Below, piece after piece: positions 12,261-24,102 of a stretch of 64,000 nt of DNA. The notes beneath the pieces were generated by a model, which saw nothing but the letters and a program-made list of their open reading frames with translations, made no database searches and was not told where the DNA came from. Location: contig NC_135358.1 in assembly GCF_051622035.1 (NCBI RefSeq), positions 3,040,501-3,104,500 on the forward strand, given 5' to 3'. The position numbers and the translations under genes are program-made. This DNA comes from Arctopsyche grandis. Lineage: Eukaryota; Arthropoda; Insecta; Trichoptera; Hydropsychidae. Every line of letters starts with the position of its first letter. Within the stretch, counting starts at the first letter, position 1.

Positions 12261-13458
12261 CAACCTTTGCTTTTATTAATTAAATTTTGTGAAAAGGATT
12301 TTGTAGAACTTTTAAAAATAATCTATTAAGTATTTAACCGTACGATGGGCGCTGATTCATATTTTTTTTGAATATCAAGTATTATTTGACAATTTGCGTG
12401 TTGATTCATATTCTAATCAAACGATTTGAGATGTTAATTGGAACCATCAAGCACTGTTTTACCATAAAATTAAGCAGTTAAAAGTAAAATTGAGCATGAC
12501 ACAAAATTTCGCATATAAAATATAAGGATAAGGATATACATATATTTTATAAAATATATTTATCAATTACACCATTTCTAAGTAAAAATAATATGTAAAA
12601 TTGATAAATGATTTTTTTAAATATTTTTTCCGTGTTTCTGTACATGTTCTACGCCCAAATTTATTATTTTCACGCAAAAAATCGCACAATGTATGGTTAA
12701 AATCTTAATTATTCAATAATTCATTACAGAAAATTAATTCGTATTCTTCAGTAGAGTAAATGTTGGTAAAATTGATCGGTCAAAGTTTCTATCTCCATTT
12801 AAAGTTTGATAAAAGCTATGTTTACATCTGATCAAATGCTTCGATTTTGCATTGTGCTTTTAAGTCAATTTTACACACATATGTATATTAAACGAATAAT
12901 CCCAAAAATTAAATCAAATCATTATCGGATAGAAAATAAGCGAATCACTTGAAATCAAGTACATTTTCACTTCACCAATTCAATCTAAAAATAAATTTCG
13001 CTAATGATTTTAATGCCCATATATACGAATTCCACATAGTAACTTAAAAGTTGTTCGTATTTTATAATAAAAATGAAATATCCAGATGTTGTATAGTGAA
13101 ATATTGCGGAAACATCATGAATAGAGTATTGTTGTAAATAAATATACGTTTAATATTATAAATACATATGTATGTACATTTAGTACATAAATTAAATTTA
13201 AATATATATGTACACTACTAATAAAGTTTGATTATCCACAATACAAATCTACGCTTTCTAATAAACAAACATTGCATTGCATGCTATTTTCTGTTGCATT
13301 GCAAATTATTTTCTGTCAACTTAAACTTACCGTAATTTTTGTTAGCATGTATGTATTATATTTGTATTGAAAATGAATCCTAAATTTTTTTGCCTGGATC
13401 ACTTTTCATAATATTTTTCGACGGTGAAATATCTTTGAGCAATGTCAAATGTGTGTAC
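12261..13458. other. AT-rich non-coding, nothing recognised
   Basis: No gene, RNA or repeat boundary is recognised. Low-complexity AT-rich sequence predominates. Confidence 0.4.
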
Positions 13459-13987
13459 TTAAGAGGGCTGTACACCCGAAACCTTAATTTTGTTACCGTT
13501 CCTTTCTTCGATATATATATTGAGTGTATGTATATATTGAGTGAAAGCGACAATATAAATCAATATATATATTGAATGAATGTGACAGTTGCGCCACGAC
13601 CAGATAAAACGTATTTTAAATTGACAAAATTGAGGTTTCGTATTCTCCTATTTTCTTCTACAAAACTGGACCAATTTTTAAAAAAATTTCATCATCGGTA
13701 TGAGAAAAATACTTTCTGTGCATCTATCGGCATATTTTTTTTTACAACGACCGTTAAATAAGCACGCTGGACTCGTTTCATGGGTGTAAAAAAGAGGCGA
13801 TTTTATAGATGTTTGGTGGCTCCTAGCTCCTATAAAAAATAATTAATCAAAAAAATACAACAATAGATGTACCCCAATGGTAGATATCCATAGCATATTA
13901 AAAAATAATTTTTCTAGTGCCATAATTGAGGAAGGGAGAAGTATAGTACATTTGTATGGACAAGGCGCTGCTGTCCAGCCCTCTTAA
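13459..13987. mobile_element. piggyBac-like MITE with TTAA ends
   Basis: TTAAGAGGGCTG at the left and CAGCCCTCTTAA at the right form terminal inverted repeats directly inside TTAA at both ends. TTAA duplication is the hallmark of the piggyBac superfamily. The 529-bp interior has a 61-codon plus-strand frame but no transposase motif, so it is non-autonomous. Confidence 0.75.
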
Positions 13988-15689
13988 GAGGAGAGCTTTT
14001 ACGTTCAAGGATTCACTTAGCGACATATATTTTTCGTACTTAAATTAAGTTATAACGACATGTAAAAAAATCAATTTAATCACTTGAGTGTTGAACGTTT
14101 AAATGTGGCAATAATAACATCGTTACCTATATAACTTTTTATTTTATTCAATATTTAGACGGAATACGTATTGCCGTTGAGGTTTTACGCGCTCGCGTAA
14201 TAAGTCGTAGATTCGCCTGCGTTTTCGGCAATAAATTTTTCGTCCGCCTTTAAAAAAATAAAAATAATAAAAAAAAAACAGAAAGCACAACAAAATATTC
14301 ATAAAATATGAGTCTCCGCGTTCTGGTGAGGAAGCTGTTAAAAGAAAGCCATTACGATTCCGCCCCCGCCACACGTAATAAAAATGACTAATGTAAATGC
14401 GTTTTGTTCGCTTGTAAAAATCAGGCCGAGACACGGAGTCGTTAACCCTTTAAGTGCGGCGGATGCGCCGGCGTCGTCGTCCTCGACGTCGTTTACTCCA
14501 CGGTTAATTGCCATGGCTAATTAAAACCCTTTTGTTTTCCCCTTTTTGTATCTCCGCGTTTATTGAAAGTAATGAGCACTACGCGTAAAAGGAATTTTTC
14601 CGTATAAAAAGCTCCCAAGTTTAACGATACCTTAATTTTATTTTAAATTTATTTTATATTCGAACGCGTAAAAAACATTATGAATTCAAATTTATCCGTC
14701 GTAGAAAAGAAAACCTTAAGCAAAAAATACACACTCCAAAGAAAAAGTTTCACTTTGATATAATAATATACTAGTATATGTATAGATCGTACCATTTATG
14801 TATAATTTCGCTTAAAATCTATTTTATATTTATATATTATACAAATGTATTTTTTTAATAATACCTGACCCACTTTTACGATGGAAGCAACTATATTCCC
14901 GCCTTAGATAAATACGTGTCAAATTGATCGCTTAATAAAAGCCTTTTGAGAATGAAAGTTCTTTGAAGTCAACTTCCTGTCAAATTGGTGGGCGATATAA
15001 AAAAGATTTTCCTATTTATTTTTTATTTCTGGGAAATTTTCATTAGAATTTCGACAAATTTTTCCGTTTAAACCGACATTTTCTTTGTTGACAAAACATA
15101 ATGATTCATCACGTAATGTGAAAAACATTCTGAAAAACCAACTAATATTTAAATTAATAATAAATTCACTCGGATTCTAGACTTTTGTTAAGGTTTCATG
15201 TAAAAATTATTTACCTTATTTACTGAATCTTCAGATATTACTTTTATATGTATTTATGTCAACATTTACATTCACTCATTTTATATGAAAAAGAAAGCCT
15301 TCGAAATTCAAGGGAATGAGGTTAATAATTAAAATATAAATATGGTATTATTATTTGATTGCTCAAAAATTCCATCAAAAAGGCTAAATTTTGACAAATT
15401 GTTGACCTCATTGACTTTATCATATCATAAATCATAAAAAAATCTTCAATATACTACTTAACTTTTAAATTTGAATTTCCTTTTAACAAAAAGATTTTGC
15501 TTTGATTTCCTAAATTTCCTATTCATTTATACAATATTTACTTACCAGCATTGTATATATACAAACTGTTCATTTTTCGTATTTTTTCGATTAATAACAA
15601 TGATAATAAAGTACCATAGTATGTTTAAAAATATATTTTATAATAACAGTCGCCACAAGTTCTCATTTAAATAATGACACTTATTTTAT
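13988..15689. other. Non-coding; GC-richer island at 14160-14560
   Basis: The island contains GTTAACCCTTTAAGTGCGG at about 14442 (a piggyBac-like end motif without a visible partner), the CpG-rich GCGCCGGCGTCGTCGTCC and TAATTGCCATGGCTAATTAA, which has TAAT-core homeodomain-like sites. 14600-15689 is AT-rich with no gene. Regulatory meaning is inference. Confidence 0.35.
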
Positions 15690-15790
15690 TTTTTAATTCA
15701 TGTAAATTTTCTTCTATTCTTAATCTGTTTAGTGCACTCATTGCTTTGGAGTGATATTTTAGACCAGTTTGCATGATTAATAGATACAAA
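15690..15790 (+). mobile_element. LINE 3' UTR fragment with type-C tail
   Basis: TTTTCTTCTATTCTTAATCTG, TTTAGTGCACTCATTGC and TTTGGAGTGA match the LINE 3' end at 9915-10003 with substitutions. The upstream coding part is gone. Confidence 0.6.
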
Positions 15791-16302
15791 ATAGCCAGAA
15801 GTTTGGCTTAGTGGTAGCGTATATATTTAGCACCACTGAGGTCAAAGGTTCGAGTCCTCGCCATCTGCTGGTTAGATTTGGGGGTTTTGTGACTCCAAAT
15901 CGATCGTTTCTCTGTCAGAGTTTGCCAATTTTATCTCATCATTGCTGAAACGGTTCCTGAAAATTGGTAAAATCTATACCTGTTGTCAAAAAATCTGCCT
16001 GTGTATAATTTGTAATAATTATACACAGTAATCATAAATCTATAGATATCTCTATAATTTCGTATTTATTATATGTATAAAAATTGTACACAAAAAAAAA
16101 TCTAAAAATAATCCATAGATGTCTCTATGGTTATTATTTCTGATTAATTGTTATATGCTATATATTCTGATTGTATATGTATTACTGTATTTCTGATTTC
16201 TGATTGTTTATGTATTCTGTATTTCGTTAACGTACACCCGTCGCATTGGAGCAAATCTGTAATGACGAGTGTATATTGATTTGTAACAATAAAAAAAATA
16301 TG
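15791..16302 (+). mobile_element. tRNA-derived SINE, hairpin tail type C
   Basis: The A-box TGGCTTAGTGG and B-box GGTTCGAGTCC match the RNA polymerase III consensus closely. The core follows (AGAGTTTGCCAATTTTATCT, TTGCTGAAACGGTTCCTG), then a diverged TAGATATCTCTATA block. It ends with ACACCCGTC...GACGAGTGT, which pair into a hairpin around GCATTGGAGCAAATCTGTAAT, and an ACAATAAAAAAAATA tail. Confidence 0.85.
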
Positions 16303-17217
16303 TTTATCTATTAAATAAAATCATTAAAATATACTAAATCAATTTAATTTATGTAATGATACATAGTTTTCACTTTGCAAATACTGATACAAGTTTAATT
16401 TCGAGTTGAAATTTCGGCTTTAAACCTTTTAAATATATTCTAAATCGCTAACAGAAACAAATTAAACTGAGATTTTCACTGGATTGTGAACACTAACACC
16501 AAAGATTTTTTTTTCAAAGTTTTTCAAAAATAAATATATGATATTACAATTGAAAAATATTACGACTTATACGTAATAACACTGTTATGTATATACGTAA
16601 AATAACAGTATTATTTTTTATCAAAGAACAAACAAAGAAACAAAAAAAAAAACACTGCCAAGACATGTGTACGCCAACACGCAACGTAATGAGTTTTCCG
16701 AGAATTTTCCGAGCTTAACACTCTCCGATTTAAATTAAAACTCATCAAACACAAGAACTGACATTTTGGCATGCCTGTAGATAACCCACACGTGTACAGG
16801 GTCGTATATTCGATTGTATTTTATCGTCGTGGTGTCCGCGGCGTTATTATAATTAGCGGCAGTGGCAGTTAGTCGGTCGTGGTAATTTATAGATACAATA
16901 TCCCGTAAATAGGCAGCAATTACTGTCAGCGACTGGCGTTGCCTGCGGACATGTTGCCAACATGCAACTTTATACCTGAATTACTATTTTAATATCACCG
17001 CTAGCCGACACAAACACGTACAAACCGGAACCCGGATGGCTAACTAACTCGTCGAGTTACATTTAACGCTCGCGATCGCTTTTTAACCGCACGAGATTAT
17101 TGTTTAAAATGTCCAAATACTTTAATTTTGACCCAATTGAATAAAATTCCGTCTTCTTATTCCATATTCATGTTGAAAATTGCGTAAAGTCGGTTAATAC
17201 GGATGCATTGATAAATT
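16303..17217. other. AT-rich sequence and a unique GC-richer island
   Basis: 16303-16720 shows nothing. 16720-17080 is non-repetitive, with ATGTTGCCAACATGCAAC and GGCGTTGCCTGCGG near 16930, and carries no coding signal. Candidate conserved non-coding element. 17151-17237 is the left part of a duplicated unit described with the next entries. Confidence 0.35.
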
Positions 17218-17237
17218 ATATTAATATATACATAGAT

Positions 17238-17520
17238 TACCTAAACGCAATCTGCTTAAGGTCATCGAGAGTCTTTAATTAATATTATGTATTAGATGTA
17301 TTATGAGCATTTATAAGAATTGTAAATAGGTTTTTGAGCTCTTTTTCCTATTATGCTGTACATTAACATTAGAATAATATAATACTATGATTACAAACTA
17401 AATTAAATTGAAATTGTAAAATAAAAAATGATCAGTTGATCAGTAGCTATTAAAATAGAAGTAAGATGTATTGTAAACATAATTTAGTAATAATAAAAAT
17501 TATTTAAAAATCAAAAACAA
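17238..17520 (+). mobile_element. 5'-truncated Jockey-family insertion, tandem copy 1
   Basis: Starts TACCTAAACGCAATCTGC, the last codons of ORF2, and runs through the 3' UTR. The same 20-bp sequence, ATATTAATATATACATAGAT, flanks it at 17218-17237 and 17521-17540, so it carries a target-site duplication. Confidence 0.88.
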
Positions 17521-17644
17521 ATATTAATATATACATAGATATATTGATATTTGTTTCTTCTTATTGCATATTCATGTTGAAAATTACGTAAAGTCCTCAA
17601 TTAATACGGATGCATTGATAAATTATATTAATATATACATAGAT

Positions 17645-17934
17645 TACCTAAACGCAATCTGCTTAAGGTCATCGACTTTAGAGAGTCTTTAATTAATATT
17701 ATGTATTAGATGTATTATGAGCATTTATAAGAATTGTAAATAGGTTTTTGAGCTCTTTTTCTTATTATGCTGTACATTAACATTAGAATAATATAATACT
17801 ATGATTACAAACAAAATTAGATTAAAATTGTAAAATAGAAAATGATCAGTTGATCAGTTGCTATTAAAATGTAAATAAGACGTATTGTAAACATAATTTA
17901 GTAATAATAAAAAGTATTTAAAAATCAAAAACAA
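17645..17934 (+). mobile_element. 5'-truncated Jockey-family insertion, tandem copy 2
   Basis: Same truncation point and the same 20-bp left flank (17625-17644) as copy 1. The flanking host sequence (ATTCATGTTGAAAATTRCG...) is also repeated about 404 bp apart. This copy therefore arose by tandem duplication of insertion plus flank, not by an independent insertion. Confidence 0.88.
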
Positions 17935-18294
17935 ATATTAATATATACATATATACCTGTATGATCATTCCACACAACGATATGAAATATAAATTATATG
18001 AATGAAATATTCATATTCATTTTATATATTATTTACTTCGATAGTGTTTTTTTAAATTATATTGTATTTATGAAGCGTGAAATTTTATCTCAAGTTTGCA
18101 ATAATGATAAGTCTTTTAAAAATAATGTGTTATAAATTAATCTCGGTTTTGTCTTTCAGACTTTTAAATGTTTAAAAAATCAAAAATTATTGATGAATTT
18201 CAAAAAATTATGTAATATTTTGCCAGTTAAAAAAAACGAACATCGCATACCTATCCTTAAAATCTTCCATATACCTCACTGTAATATCTTTCAT

Positions 18295-18330
<36 letters not shown>

Positions 18331-18704
18331 AATTTAAATATGCTTCAATACCTCTTAAAACATATACATTGTCACTCTCAAATTCTCAAATCTAAATACA
18401 TACATCATTATTTCGTCTAAAATTTTCCTTACAAGAAACTATGTAGTAATATTTAAATTTATAATGAATGGAATTAAAAAAATATGTACATACATTCATA
18501 TAGTAGTATCATTTTTGAAACATACATACCTACATATTTGTACTTAAAATTAGTAATCTTCAAATTTCATTCATAGATTTTCTATCTTAAATATTAGTTC
18601 ACCGAAATTCAAGTAAAAAATGCTATCAGTATAACAACGTAATATATGTATATAAACATACATACATATATATAAACAATTTTTCTGATCTACATTTATA
18701 CAGT
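17935..18704. other. AT-rich non-coding with short (TA)n
   Basis: A (TA)n run lies at about 18294-18320 and ACATACAT simple repeats lie near 18655. No gene is visible. Confidence 0.45.
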
Positions 18705-19063
18705 CAGCAGTATGACTTGGTGGTTTCGTTTATGATTAGCACCGAGAAGTTACCGAGTTCAATCCCGTGCTAATCTTTAATACTGCTGATCAGACTTAGA
18801 TATTTGTGACTCAAAGCCAATCGTTTCAATTTTATCAGAGTTTGCCAATTTTATCTGATTTTATTGTTGAAACGTTTCCTCCATCAAATTGGCAAAAACC
18901 ACCCTACCCGCTATGTCACAAATATCTGAATTTGAATTATGTTCAATTTGTAAAAATGAACATAAGAATGTAATGTACAAGTCCAAATCCATAGATGTCT
19001 CTATGGATTAATTAATTGCTGATTTTGTATTCGTCAGCATTTCGGAAAACAGCGATTTATGTA
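18705..19063 (+). mobile_element. tRNA-derived SINE, head type 2, tail missing
   Basis: TGACTTGGTGG (A-box-like) and AGTTCAATCCC (B-box-like), then TTTGTGACTC, ATCAGAGTTTGCCAATTTTA, GTTGAAACGTTTCCTCC and CATAGATGTCTCTATGG. It stops at TTTATGTAATAATTAGATAC, where family H begins, so the hairpin tail was lost or replaced at that junction. Confidence 0.82.
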
Positions 19064-19645
19064 ATAATTAGATACAACATAACTTCTTATTGAATACTTA
19101 TCTCGCAGATAAGTATTCAATAAGATATTCAACTCGGCTAAAAGTATATCTCCGTGAAGAGATATACTTTTAGCCGTGAAATGTCAGATCTGACATATTT
19201 GGCCAAAAATCAATATACATATATCGTATATTACATTACATGAAGCTAGACGCCAAATTTGAAATTTATATATACATATGAGAGTTAAAACTATAAATAT
19301 TTAAATATTAGAGATAACGAGGACCTATAGAGCAAATTTTATAAAATATAGAGTGAATTATAGGCGTTTAAACAATTAAAATCTGAAATGGCCATATCAA
19401 GGCGAAAAGGTTGAAGATAGATTATGGTAGTTTGCCGTACCGTCATAGACGTCACCGTACCCGAGATTCTGGATATTTGATACGCATTGTATACGATATT
19501 TTATCTCCAACGTAATGGCAGACGATACATTAACGTATATTGATGACCAAAATGAGCAATATGGCAAAGTATGAAAACGATCGGATAAGAGATAAGAGAT
19601 ATAAAAAATGACCACTAACACGAAAACCATGTGAACTTAATAAGA
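19064..19645 (+). repeat. Dispersed repeat family H, copy with two intact hairpins
   Basis: Two consecutive perfect stem-loops: 19086-19103/19107-19124 (18-bp stem, loop CGC) and 19136-19152/19159-19175 (17-bp stem, loop CGTGAA). A palindrome ATGTCAGATCTGACAT comes next. The common body includes GCTAGACGCCAAATTTG, TATAGGCGTTTAAACAATTA, CCAAAATGAGCAATATGGCA and ACGATCGGATAAGAG. Other copies (30300, 50870) have lost the facing arms of the two hairpins. Superfamily unknown. Confidence 0.85.
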
Positions 19646-19669
19646 GGTAAGTAAAAATGCTGCAATTAG

Positions 19670-19745
19670 TTGTCTAGAAAGGCGCATTGTATTCTATCTG
19701 TTAGGCTTTCCTAGTTTATATTTATGTAAAATAAAATAAATAAAT
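19670..19745 (+). mobile_element. SINE tail fragment, hairpin type A (diverged)
   Basis: TAGAAAGGCGCATTGTATTC followed by GTTAGGCTTTCCTA, then AAATAAAATAAATAAAT. It keeps the type-A stem-loop layout with compensating changes (GAAAGGC/GGCTTTC). Confidence 0.65.
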
Positions 19746-20444
19746 ATAATACCATATTTTTCAGATATAAACTCTATCAAAAGCTAGGTTGGTATGTGTA
19801 TTACAATAATAAACACAATTATCATTAATACCACGCTTTACTATCAAAATCTATGAAGTATAAACACAGTATAGCCACTCAAAGCAATAACTGAAATTAA
19901 TAGATTGTCACTAAATTCTACATTCATTAAAAATATTCAATATATCCGTGTATTTGTGCACATCATGATATGACCAATTTACGGGTTGCTGTTTTAAAGT
20001 TGTACCGGATGTTTTTTGAATGCGAGCTTTCGCAATCATGTTTCATCTCGTTTCGCTTACAATTTGGAACCGCTGGTTTGCATTTACACAGCATGCATGT
20101 TAATCGTAACACCGTACCGGGCAAATGGATCGAGAATAATGATGATATATGTATGTAGGTGCAGGATGTATGAATGTGCATGTGTTGTATTCACCGCATA
20201 ATGCGCTCGTACGACACGACTGATCTGGAATGATGACGATTTCACTGACGCTACACAATATTGAATCACTATTATTGCCAATGGGCAAATGAACAATGCC
20301 TAAAATAAAAAGAATATCAGACTATAAAACCTTCACAAGTATAGGGATCAAAAATTTTCGCCAAATTAACATTAAATTCACATAAAATGGCTATCCCCGA
20401 TCAACTAACAAAATGGTTGCAAGTGCATTCAAATAACTCTAGTG
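19746..20444. other. Unique non-coding sequence
   Basis: 19960-20300 contains several overlapping 61-72-codon frames on both strands with no recognisable domain. I see no repeat. Nothing further can be supported. Confidence 0.35.
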
Positions 20445-20931
20445 ATTAGTAACTTTTTATTTTTCCATAATTTAATGGCCAATGTGGTTATAAATTCGAG
20501 TCACACTGCTTAGTTTGTAACTTGACCTTGCAGACCTTGGTTTGTAACTTGTTTGATTTTCATTGAAACGATTTCTGCAAAATTGGCTTTCCCTCCCCAT
20601 TTCTCTCGCGAAATCTTGAGTTATTGTATTATATCTCAGGATTCACCGAGTTTCTCTCTATAGATGTCTCTGTGGATGTTTATTGTATAAATTCATATTG
20701 TTGTATAAAATTGTTTATTGAGCGTAATGTATTCGATGTTCATTGATCGTATTGTATACGATGTTTGCAATGTCTGACCATAGATGTCATGTATGGTTTC
20801 GAAATTTTCGAATGATTATGTATTAAAAGTATTGTATACGATGTTTATTGATCGTATTGTATACGGTGTTTGCAATGTCTGACCATAGATGTCATGTATG
20901 GTTTCGAATTATTCGAATGATTTTGTATTAA
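20445..20931 (+). mobile_element. Diverged SINE with internal 105-bp tandem duplication
   Basis: The B-box remnant AAATTCGAGTCAC, ACCTTGGTTTGTAACTTG, CATTGAAACGATTTCTGC, TAGATGTCTCTGTGG and ACCATAGATGTCATGTATGG place it with the head-type-1 SINE (26585). The block TTTGCAATGTCTGACCATAG occurs at about 20764 and again about 105 bp later, so the 3' module is duplicated. Confidence 0.7.
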
Positions 20932-21330
20932 CCTTTGAAGGACGGAGCGTCGAGATCGAACGAGTGTCCCTAACCGGGGTCGAGTAAGACCTCAGTATTT
21001 TTTAAACAAAATACAGCTTTTTTCAATACAAATGGGTTCAATATATATCTTTTTAATCATTTTATACATCAACATTAAAAAGTTTTAGTCCTATAGCATG
21101 TGTTTGACTATTTTTGTATTAAAAAATAACGACAACCATCGACATGCAAACGCACATAGGTAAGGCCAACAGGCGACTGCATGAATCAATAGCCACGCGC
21201 CAAAAGCGACGAAAACAATAGCTTACGAAAATATAGCTGTCTCTTTTTCTCGCATTGATTCATCGATCAACAAGAATGTGCATGCGAACAGTCACAAACA
21301 TGACTTATCGCTACCGCCTTTAAATTATAC
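20932..21330. other. Possible decayed piggyBac-like MITE
   Basis: Begins TTAACCTTTGAAGGACGGAG, reminiscent of TTAA + CCTTT piggyBac-type ends. A weakly matching inverted end may be CGCTACCGCCTTTAAATTA near 21307-21326. The interior is non-repetitive and non-coding. Boundaries are guesses. Confidence 0.3.
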
Positions 21331-21384
21331 TTTGGCCCGTAGAAATGTATAAATGTATTTTTTTACAATGTACCCCTTTTTTAA

Positions 21385-21790
21385 ATAACCTCCTTTGCAT
21401 TTCACATGGCTTTCGTGTTAGTGGTAATTTTTTATATCTCTTATCTCTTATCCGATCGTTGTCATACTTTGCCATATTGCTCATTTTGGTCATCAATATA
21501 CGTTAATGTATCGTCTGCCATTACGTTGGAGATAAAATATCGTATACAACGCGTTTTAAAAACGGGGCCCGTAGACCTTCTTGACGTTTAACAAGCGTTC
21601 GTCCCGTGTCTTCCAACCTGTTCGCCTTGATATGGCCATATCAGATTTTAATTGTTTAAACGCCTAAAATTCACTCTATATTTTATCAAATTTGCTCTAT
21701 AGGTTCTCGTTATCTCTAATATTTAAATATTTATAGTTTTAACTCTCATATGTACATATATATAAATTTCAAATTTTTAAATCATACAAA
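21385..21790 (-). repeat. Dispersed repeat family H copy, minus
   Basis: The reverse complement carries the terminal CAAAGGAGGTTATTT, the CCAAAATGAGCAATATGGCA signature, TCTCCAACGTAATGGCAGAC and TATAGAGCAAATTTGATAAA. It lacks the hairpin end. Confidence 0.82.
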
Positions 21791-21984
21791 TAAATTTTTT
21801 GTAGTTCATTCTAGGAGTACAATAAATATATGGTGTATAGCTTTGAACATCACATAATTATTATGAAAAACGTAATAATAAAGAAGTACATATGTAAAAA
21901 AAACCTGTGCATTAAAAAAAAGTTTTTTAAAAACATACCTCTTGTATAATTTGTATATAAAATTATTATTTTGAATAAAAACAC

Positions 21985-22232
21985 TATTTTTTTTACTACC
22001 GCCATCTATGTATAAAATTAATGACTACCAACTGTCACCGAGATTAAAAATCTTCGGACCTGAAATGCTTCTTATACGATATTTTATCTCTATCGTAATG
22101 GCGGAGGCTCCATTTACTTATATTGATTACCAAAATGAGCAATATGGCAAAGTATGAAAACGATCGGATAAGAGGCGAACTTTTTCCTGAATTGTAATCG
22201 TAAGTGAAACGTAAAGGAGGTATCTAAAAATT
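21985..22232 (+). repeat. Dispersed repeat family H copy
   Basis: Includes TTTTACTACCGCCATCTATG (shared with the copy at 4380-4640), TCGTAATGGCGGAGGCTCC, CCAAAATGAGCAATATGGCA and AAGTGAAACGTAAAGGAGG. It lies about 200 bp from the opposite-strand copy at 21385-21790, making an imperfect inverted pair. Confidence 0.8.
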
Positions 22233-22244
22233 GGAGCACTTGCA

Positions 22245-22330
22245 TACTCCACTTTGGTGAGGGAGGGTTAAAATGGAGCTATCTGTAATGACGAGTGTAC
22301 TTTGATTGATTGAATAAAATAAATATGTAT
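22245..22330 (+). mobile_element. Type-C LINE/SINE tail fragment
   Basis: ATCTGTAATGACGAGTGTAC, then a TTTGATTGATTGAATAAAATAAATA tail, equals the end of the SINE at 15791-16302. The left arm is scrambled. Confidence 0.6.
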
Positions 22331-23249
22331 ATAGGGATGAATTTTTCATGTCGCAGCTGCCCCTAACTAGTGCATACGTAGTTTTCAGTACATCAGAATT
22401 AAATCATAGAAAAGGCCCACATTATAAATATTTAAATTTTGAGATGGAACAAACGCGACCGTTTCCTGCTTCGGCACAAAAGAGGTGATGAATGTTTGCA
22501 GAGGTAGAGGCTCTCGATTTTAAGGTTTTCCCGCACCCCCTCCGGTAGGCAGGGGTTTGAAGGGTGCGTTGTCAGATTTGGGAAGATTCATTGCCTTTGT
22601 GCCGTACTCTGGCTCAGGATCTATAAATTGTTTACCCCTGACGTTCACAACCATTACCGAGAGGAAAGGTGACGTCTAGGCAACGAAGCTCCGGCTCGCG
22701 TATGTGTCATCGCAGCGCACGCGCACCGAACACCACAAATCACTCGTATTAACGCGAAATCACCACCAGCCGAGGTGATTTATCTCGCAGCCTCCCCTCT
22801 ATCGGAAAAATAGATATACGAAACAATTTTCTTTATTCATTCAGGTGTTATTTACGATATTTCGATATTCGACGGGTGGGCGAAAGCTCGACTCGACTAG
22901 GAATTTGACTCGGCGTAATTTAAGTGGAACTTTTCCGTTCGTGTATTAAATTGATTTTTTTTCAATATAACATATATGTACATACATATACATATAGAAA
23001 AATAAACTTCTAGTTTTTTTTTCAATATATACTCATTGCTTTAATGTTTCGAGGTCGCACGTTTGAAGGTTGTCGTTGTTATGCTTATTTTGTGTTTGTT
23101 CGATATTGGTTGTAAGGATTGTTTATTTTATGGTAGGTTCAAACTGATCAAACTTTACGTATGCAGAAAACAAAATATTATTATTGCAAACATATACGTA
23201 TATATGTACTTCCTATGTATGTACATATTTTTTGTTATATTAAGTTTAG
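22331..23249. other. Unique non-coding; GC-richer island 22440-22900
   Basis: The island has no repeat signature and no long frame. It is visibly GC/CpG-richer (for example GCAGCGCACGCGCACCGAAC near 22711). Candidate regulatory or conserved non-coding element. The remainder is AT-rich with no gene. Confidence 0.35.
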
Positions 23250-23300
23250 GTTTGGACCATTGTGGTATTACAGGAGTCGCTAATGCACCACAATGGTTGG
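23250..23300 (+). mobile_element. Hairpin tail type B fragment
   Basis: GGACCATTGTGGTATTACAG...GCACCACAATGGTTGG pairs ACCATTGTGGT with its inverted copy. The same layout occurs at 23485 and 35505. Confidence 0.6.
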
Positions 23301-23484
23301 AAAAATACGGAAATGAGAAAAAAAAATATATAATATATTATACATACGTATACAGACAAAAAATATATTTATACCTAATAATAAAATCAATAGCATTATT
23401 TTGTTATGTATAATTGATGAGTATATTATTTTCGTTATGTATTAATTTATGTTTAATTGTTATTTTGTTTTTTTTGTGTTATAT

Positions 23485-23555
23485 TTTTTGACCATTGTGG
23501 CGCTTTAGGAATTCCTGTTATGCCACAATGGTCTGTTTAGAATAAAATAAATAAA
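23485..23555 (+). mobile_element. Hairpin tail type B with AAATA tail
   Basis: GACCATTGTGGCGCTTTAGG...GCCACAATGGTC is an 11-bp stem followed by TAAAATAAATAAATAAAT. The upstream T-rich segment from about 23400 resembles 35380-35505, so a short element body precedes it. Confidence 0.65.
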
Positions 23556-24102
23556 TAAATATCAAAGAAATAATATAAAATAATATAATAATAGCAGATA
23601 AAGTAAAATTTTCAAATAGTAAAATACAAAGTAGGGAATGTCTTGCACCTATAGGCCAGAACCAATATATAAGAACCAGCTGCAAATAAAAAAAAACTTC
23701 ACTGCGAGGTCCAAAATGAAGGAAAAAGATCAAAACATGTATACAAAGAAAAATAAAAATATATTTTGTACACGCAAGTCGAATATACAGAATATTCGAC
23801 TTGCTTTTTGTATATATTTTATATTTTTTTGATCTTTTAAAAACTATCGAAATATTTCAAAGCGTGATATCTGAAATATTTACAAAGCTTGCTAATAAAT
23901 AGAGAGTTTTAGTGCAAATAAAAAATAATTTTTGTTGTATGTTAATATAAATGAAACAAACTGTATATAAAGCTTATATTTTAGAAAAACTCAGTGGAAA
24001 ATATCAGTGGAATTTCTCCTTAATTTTCTATTATTCCGTTAATTGATATTGCGACATTATTCTTAAACTATTCTTTTTGATACTACATATGTATATGTAT
24101 AC
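23556..24102. other. AT-rich non-coding
   Basis: No gene or repeat signature apart from a short palindrome, GCAAGTCGAATATACAGAATATTCGACTTGC, around 23775-23805 (13-bp arms). Confidence 0.4.

Noticed and set aside
15800-15880. tRNA gene, from good A and B boxes
   Set aside because: No cloverleaf could be drawn, and the sequence continues into a repeated core and hairpin tail, so it is a SINE head. The same applies to 26585, 35885 and 38470.
20932-21330. Confident piggyBac element
   Set aside because: Only the left end resembles a piggyBac terminus; the right end match is weak, so it is listed only at low confidence.
23063-23413. 116-codon plus-strand frame
   Set aside because: Runs through a type-B hairpin repeat and AT-rich sequence; no motif or splice context.
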